From assembly GCF_003340345.1 (NCBI RefSeq), contig NZ_PPTQ01000010.1, positions 62,001 through 126,000 of the forward strand: a stretch of 64,000 nt of DNA, read 5' to 3'. The translations under genes and the position numbers were made by a program. Under the pieces are notes generated by a model. The model had not been told where the DNA came from and made no database searches. It was given only the letters and a program-made list of their open reading frames with translations. The stretch comes from Paraeggerthella hongkongensis. GTDB lineage: Bacteria > Actinomycetota > Coriobacteriia > Coriobacteriales > Eggerthellaceae. This document shows, piece by piece, positions 60,089 to 64,000 of the stretch; position 1 is the stretch's first letter; the number at the start of each line of letters is the position of its first letter.

Positions 60089-60227
60089 CGAAAGACGAGA
60101 ATCCGAGACAAGTTCAAACGAGGTTCGAAACGAACCGAAGAGTCGACGTGCGCGGCTTGGGCATTCGTGTGTCTTCATGTGCGAAAAGCAGGGCGGTTGT
60201 GCTGATCGCTGGGAAAGGAGACCAGTT

Positions 60228-60314
60228 ATGAGGAGGTCGTATGGACAACTCAGTTGCGGTGTGTGCTCCGGAAAAGCCGCGTACGTGTACGCCGTATTAT
60301 CCAGTGTTTCTTGA
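60228..60314 (+). CDS. Possible 28-residue upstream ORF overlapping the next gene start
   Basis: ATG 60228 has AAAGGAG about 9 nt upstream, better than average for this window. The frame reads MRRSYGQLSCGVCSGKAAYV... and ends at 60314, overlapping the siroheme-domain gene (60241) in a different frame. Its AGGAGG codons double as the ribosome-binding site of that gene. It may be a leader peptide or simply a chance ORF. Confidence 0.3.
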   Translation: MRRSYGQLSCGVCSGKAAYVYAVLSSVS

Positions 60315-60957
60315 CGTACGGGGACGTTTTACCGTTGTGGTAGGCGGTGGAAGTGTTGCCGAGCGGAAAGTGGACGGGCTTTTGAAGGCGGGTGCACGCG
60401 TACGCGTTGTGTCTCCTGACGTTACGGCGGGCCTGGAAGTTCGGGTGAACGAGGGTTCGGTGACGCTTGAGCGACGTCTTTATGGCGAAGGTGATCTGAA
60501 AGGGGCGTTCCTCGTGTACGCCGCAACCGACGACGCGGCAATCAACGAAGCTGTTTATGCCGAAGCCGAGGCGCGCGGTGTTCTGGCCAACGTCGCGGAC
60601 GATCCGCAGCACTGCAATTTTATCGTGCCGTCCGTTGCTCGACGCGGATCACTGCAGTTTGCCGTATCTACTGGCGGCGCTGCGCCGGTGCTGGCGAAGC
60701 GTTTGCGATGCGAGTTGGAAGAGCGTTATTCGGATGATTGGGCGGTATACACGGATTTACTGTCTGAAGTGCGAATGCTCGTTCGCGATCGTATCTCGGG
60801 GGGCGAAACCGAGCGCGCTGCCGTGCTCGAGGCGGCATGTGATCTGGGGTTGCTCGGTCGTCTTCGCGCCGGCGAGGTTCTTGATGCGGAATCGGTTTAC
60901 ATCGAAGCTCTCGATGCCGCCGACGAGTCGGGCTTTAAGGCTGGCGAATCGCGATGA
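60241..60957 (+). CDS. Precorrin-2 dehydrogenase / sirohydrochlorin ferrochelatase domain protein
   Basis: A 238-residue protein equivalent to the N-terminal half of CysG (Met8/SirC type). It starts with PVFLDVRGRFTVVVGGGSVAERKVDGLLKAGARVRVVSP, the NAD-binding signature, then AATDDAAINEAVYAEAEARGVLANVADDPQHCNFIVPS and FAVSTGGAAPVLAKRLR. It oxidises precorrin-2 to sirohydrochlorin and may insert iron to make siroheme. AGGAGG lies 4 nt before the ATG. Its stop overlaps the hemA start. Confidence 0.9.
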   Translation: MDNSVAVCAPEKPRTCTPYYPVFLDVRGRFTVVVGGGSVAERKVDGLLKAGARVRVVSPDVTAGLEVRVNEGSVTLERRLYGEGDLKGAFLVYAATDDAAINEAVYAEAEARGVLANVADDPQHCNFIVPSVARRGSLQFAVSTGGAAPVLAKRLRCELEERYSDDWAVYTDLLSEVRMLVRDRISGGETERAAVLEAACDLGLLGRLRAGEVLDAESVYIEALDAADESGFKAGESR

Positions 60958-62375
60958 TGCTTTTGTCTGCCGGCGTGAGCCATGCAAGCGCTTCCGTAGA
61001 GCTGCGGGAAAAGCTGGTTGTACCTTCCGAAAAACTGAACGTTGCCCTTGAGTGCCTTGTTTCGAATGACGTGGTGTCGGAGGCGGTCGTTCTGTCCACG
61101 TGCAACCGCACCGAGGTGTATGCGACGGTTGTCACCGTGACTGATGGAATACGAGCTATCTTTGATTTTCTACAGGGTCTTCCTGGCATGAAAGACGCCG
61201 ATACGGAAGCGCTTGCCCAGGCTCTTGTCGTGAAGCAGGGTCCGGGAGCGGTGGAGCATTTGTTTCGAGTTGCTTCGTCGCTTGATTCAATCGTGCTTGG
61301 CGAAGCTCAGATCATCGGCCAGGTAAGGCGCGCGTTTGCGGCCGCCGAAAGCGCTGGTGCGGTGGGCGAGGTGACGCGCCGGCTGTTTCGCAGCGCTCTC
61401 GAAGTTGGAAAGCGCGTGCGGGATCAGACGGCTATCGGTTGTCGTTCGGTGTCGATTTCCACGGCTGCGGTTCAACTTGCCGAACGAGAGCTGGGGACGT
61501 TGGACGGACGAAGAGCGCTTGTGGTGGGCGCCGGCGAAATGGGAATGCTTGCTCTCGGGTACCTCAAAGAGCGTGGAGTGGAAAACATTACGGTGGTTAA
61601 TCGCACGTTCAAGCGTGCGAGAGAAGCTGCAGCTCGTGTGGGTGGCAAATCGGTGAAAATCGACCAGTTGGAGAAGGAGCTTGCCCGAGCCGATCTGGTG
61701 GTTGCTTGCGCTGGCGGCGAAGAGTTGCTGGTGACTCGTGCCATGATGTCTCGTTCGTTGAAGAAGCGGATCGATGGATCGCACCGTCTTGTGACGGTGG
61801 ATGTGGGGATGCCTCGAGCGGTCGACCCCGAATGTGCGCGCATGGAAGGGATCGTTTGCTTTGATCTTGATGATATTGGCGCAGAAGCAGCCGGCAACGC
61901 TCGTATTCGCGCAGCGGAATCGGTGCGAGCGGAAGCTCTTGTAGCTGAACAGGTTGACGACTTCCTTTCTTGGATGCAAGAGCAAGTGGTGACTCCTACG
62001 GTGAAGCAGATGCATGGCAAGGCTCGTGACGTGTGCGAGCTGGAAGTTGCTCGCGCCGCTAAAGCGCTTGCCGCGCTTCGGGAGGGCGCGTTGTCTGACG
62101 GCGAGCGCGCGGTGCTTGATTCGCTTGCGAACGCTGTGGCGAAAAAACTGCTTCATGGACCCACGGCCCGCTTGCGCAAGCAAGCAAGCGATCCTGACGC
62201 TTACCGTTATACCGAAGCCGCACGCTATCTGTTCGGTCTTGACGCGTACCCGCAGGGATTCTCATGCCGCAGCGACGATGGCCGCATGTGTCGACTGTCC
62301 TCCGGCTCTGCTTGCGCTCGTCGCGGTTGCGGTGCATGCCCTCATGACCGAAAGGATGCTCCATGCCTTGTTTGA
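60954..62375 (+). CDS. hemA: Glutamyl-tRNA reductase with a cysteine-rich C-terminal tail
   Basis: A 473-residue NADPH enzyme, the first committed step of C5-pathway tetrapyrrole synthesis. The catalytic Cys50 is in VVLSTCNRTEVYA, with SSLDSIVLGEAQIIGQVR and the Rossmann motif ALVVGAGEMGMLALGYL. The dimerisation helices follow. The last ~35 residues are an extra tail with six cysteines, including CGACPHD, which holds both a CxxC and a Cys-Pro haem-regulatory-type motif. The end overlaps hemC by 13 nt. Confidence 0.93.
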   Translation: MMLLSAGVSHASASVELREKLVVPSEKLNVALECLVSNDVVSEAVVLSTCNRTEVYATVVTVTDGIRAIFDFLQGLPGMKDADTEALAQALVVKQGPGAVEHLFRVASSLDSIVLGEAQIIGQVRRAFAAAESAGAVGEVTRRLFRSALEVGKRVRDQTAIGCRSVSISTAAVQLAERELGTLDGRRALVVGAGEMGMLALGYLKERGVENITVVNRTFKRAREAAARVGGKSVKIDQLEKELARADLVVACAGGEELLVTRAMMSRSLKKRIDGSHRLVTVDVGMPRAVDPECARMEGIVCFDLDDIGAEAAGNARIRAAESVRAEALVAEQVDDFLSWMQEQVVTPTVKQMHGKARDVCELEVARAAKALAALREGALSDGERAVLDSLANAVAKKLLHGPTARLRKQASDPDAYRYTEAARYLFGLDAYPQGFSCRSDDGRMCRLSSGSACARRGCGACPHDRKDAPCLV

Positions 62376-63346
62376 AAATAGGCTCTCGTGGCAGCGAACT
62401 TGCTTTGTGGCAGGCTCATCACGTTGCCGACCGTTTGCGCCTTGTCCGTCCGGATATCCAGGTCGAGATCGAGGTCGTGAAGACCAAAGGAGATCGGGTT
62501 CTCGATGTGGCTTTGTCAAAAATAGGTGACAAAGGGCTGTTTACGAAAGAGCTCGAGCAAGCCTTGCTCGATGGTCGTGTAGACGTATGCGTTCACTCCA
62601 TGAAAGACGTTCCCACGGTGCTGCCGGAAGGTCTTGTGCTTGCGGGGTGCTTGGAACGAGCGGATGCCCGCGATGCCCTCGTTGCCGTGCCGGGCGCGAC
62701 GTTCGCTTCCTTGCCTTCCGGCGCGCGTGTGGGAACGGGTGCTCTTCGTCGTCTTGCTCAGCTGAGAGCGGTGCGCGACGATCTCGAGTACATGGAGGTT
62801 CGAGGGAACCTGGATACCCGGATAGCTAAAGTGCGCGATGGATCGCTTGACGCTATCGTTTTGGCCGCCGCTGGGATAAAGCGTATGGGTTGGGAGCGCG
62901 AAATCGTCGAAGCATTCCCTGTCGACGTTGTGGTTCCCGCCGTAGGGCAGGGGGCGATTGGGCTCGAGATACGCGCTGATGACGAAGCCGTAGCTCGCGT
63001 TTGCGCTCTTGTGTGCGATGCGGTCACCAACGTATGCGTGACGGCTGAACGCTGCGTCATGCGCGCTCTCGATGGAGGGTGCCAGGTACCCCTGGGAGCC
63101 TATGCCCGCTTCGAAGGCCCTGAACTGGTTCTCGACGCGTTTGCGGGGAGATTGGACGGCACTCTCGCATTGAGGAGTCGGCTGCGCACGAAGCTTTCGC
63201 AGCCTGGCTGCCTTGTCGAAACCGAGCAGGCTGTGCGTGAGGCTCGTGCGCTCGCCCTTGCAGCCGTGGAGGATCTTGAGTCTCTTGGAGCGCGCGCTGT
63301 TCTTGACGAGGCGCGTGTTGCAGGCGATGAAAGGCGGCTTGCATGA
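62363..63346 (+). CDS. hemC: Hydroxymethylbilane synthase
   Basis: A 327-residue cytoplasmic enzyme that polymerises four porphobilinogens. It shows RGSELALWQAHHVADRL, KTKGDRVLDVALSKIGDKGLFTKELE, VHSMKDVPTVLP, VRGNLDTRIAKVRDG and the dipyrromethane-cofactor Cys in ALDGGCQVPLGAYA. GAAAGGA upstream lies within hemA. Its stop overlaps the ATG of the next gene. Confidence 0.95.
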   Translation: MPCLKIGSRGSELALWQAHHVADRLRLVRPDIQVEIEVVKTKGDRVLDVALSKIGDKGLFTKELEQALLDGRVDVCVHSMKDVPTVLPEGLVLAGCLERADARDALVAVPGATFASLPSGARVGTGALRRLAQLRAVRDDLEYMEVRGNLDTRIAKVRDGSLDAIVLAAAGIKRMGWEREIVEAFPVDVVVPAVGQGAIGLEIRADDEAVARVCALVCDAVTNVCVTAERCVMRALDGGCQVPLGAYARFEGPELVLDAFAGRLDGTLALRSRLRTKLSQPGCLVETEQAVREARALALAAVEDLESLGARAVLDEARVAGDERRLA

Positions 63347-64000
63347 CAACGCCAAAGCCGATCGGTCGCGTAGAGGTCTTTCTCGTGGGTGCAGGGCCGG
63401 GAGATCCTGGCTTAATGACGGTGGCGGGCGCCGCCGCGCTCAAACGCGCCGATGTCGTGGTGTACGACTATTTGGCAAATCCCCTGCTTCTGGCGCATGC
63501 GCCCGGCTCTTCCGAGTGCGTATACGTGGGGAAGAAGGGTTTTTCGAATCACGTAACCCAAAACGAGATCAACAGCTTGCTCGTTGACAAGGCTCGCCGG
63601 CTTGAAGCGCGCGGCGGCGGGGTGCTCGTCCGCCTCAAGGGCGGCGATCCGTTCGTGTTTGGTCGAGGCGGCGAAGAGGCCGCCGCGCTCCGCGATGCCG
63701 GCGTGGCTTGCTCGATCATTCCGGGCGTAACGAGCGGGATTGCTGCGCCGGCGTATGCAGGCGTGCCGGTTACGCATCGTGGCATGGCATCGTCGGTCGC
63801 GTTCATCGCGGGAAGCGAGGATCCGACAAAAGACGAGTCCTCCCTCGACTGGGAGGGCATCGCGCACGGCGCGGACACGTTGTGCTTTTACATGGGCGTC
63901 CGAAACTTGCCCCTCATCTCCCGCAAGCTCATGGAGGCTGGCCGGGATCCGGAAACGCCCGTTATGCTCGTACGTTGGGCGACGACGCCTGATCAAGAGG
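63343..64000 (+). CDS. cobA: Uroporphyrinogen-III C-methyltransferase, 5' part
   Basis: At least 219 residues, cut by the window end. The SAM-dependent methyltransferase signatures are VFLVGAGPGDPGLMTVAGAAAL, VVYDYLANPLLL, VRLKGGDPFVFGRGGEEA and IPGVTSGIAAPAYAGVPVTHRG. It makes precorrin-2, the branch to siroheme, B12 and siroheme-derived haem. A HemD domain may be fused beyond the edge, as in many Firmicutes and actinobacteria. ATG 63343 overlaps the hemC stop. Confidence 0.93.
   Translation, partial: MTTPKPIGRVEVFLVGAGPGDPGLMTVAGAAALKRADVVVYDYLANPLLLAHAPGSSECVYVGKKGFSNHVTQNEINSLLVDKARRLEARGGGVLVRLKGGDPFVFGRGGEEAAALRDAGVACSIIPGVTSGIAAPAYAGVPVTHRGMASSVAFIAGSEDPTKDESSLDWEGIAHGADTLCFYMGVRNLPLISRKLMEAGRDPETPVMLVRWATTPDQE

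Noticed and set aside
1-64000. tRNA genes
   Set aside because: I scanned the intergenic regions by eye for the GTTCRANNC T-loop and acceptor stems and saw none; a covariance search would settle it.

Overview
The window is about 60-65% GC by eye and reads as a chromosomal segment of a Gram-positive, high-GC anaerobe. The best fit is an Eggerthellaceae-type Coriobacteriia (Eggerthella or Gordonibacter relatives). The reasons are two Tat-exported fumarate-reductase-like flavoproteins, two MFS-like membrane LuxR regulators, a division/cell-wall cluster lacking ftsA but carrying sepF, yggT and divIVA, and SipW-dependent exported proteins. The assignment is an inference from gene content.

Layout. 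1-1890: nusG (3' part), rplK, rplA, terminator. 1950-5115: an SPFH membrane protein with a small ribbon-helix-helix protein, a DUF1254/DUF1214 protein, and a decayed second copy of the last two. 5170-11215: a SipW/TasA-type exported-protein locus. It begins with a tandem operator-like dyad and a gene whose 5' end holds a 12-G tract that puts it out of frame here. It continues with a short SipW-signal protein and two long TasA-like/beta-helix proteins sharing a near-identical 5' end, and closes with an ER-type (SipW-like) signal peptidase. 11280-24100: map, two flavoprotein regions, an ATP-grasp ligase, asnB, and intergenic inverted-repeat elements. 24180-31260: murJ, NAD kinase, an AbiEi-like protein, a DUF1846 protein and xerD. 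31740-52915: a long mraZ-rsmH-ftsL-pbp-murE-murF-mraY-murD-ftsW-murG-murC-murB-ftsQ-ftsZ cluster continuing through pgeF, yggS, sepF, proC, yggT and divIVA. 53130-64000: a MerR regulator, a NirJ/Ahb-type radical SAM protein, an iron/haem-type ABC importer, rnpB on the minus strand, thiamin pyrophosphokinase, then a tetrapyrrole operon (siroheme-synthase domain, hemA, hemC, cobA, running off the end).

How the genes work together. The dcw cluster supplies peptidoglycan precursors and the divisome; murJ upstream supplies the lipid II flippase. The MerR promoter and the tetrapyrrole-operon promoter share an unusual architecture: TTGACG, a 19-bp spacer holding a GACG-N3-CGTC dyad, then TATGCT. This suggests one MerR activator controls both itself (with the adjacent radical SAM gene and probably the importer) and haem/siroheme synthesis 7 kb away.

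The two strongest candidates for undescribed biology are the poly-G switched SipW/TasA-like surface locus and this MerR-controlled tetrapyrrole regulon, which includes a HemA with a cysteine-rich tail carrying a Cys-Pro motif. Several palindromic elements (two 142-bp copies, a 206-bp element with 40-bp perfect arms, and a 107-bp palindrome inside an ABC ATPase gene) are further unexplained structure. All family calls were made by eye from the sequence; no database search was run.
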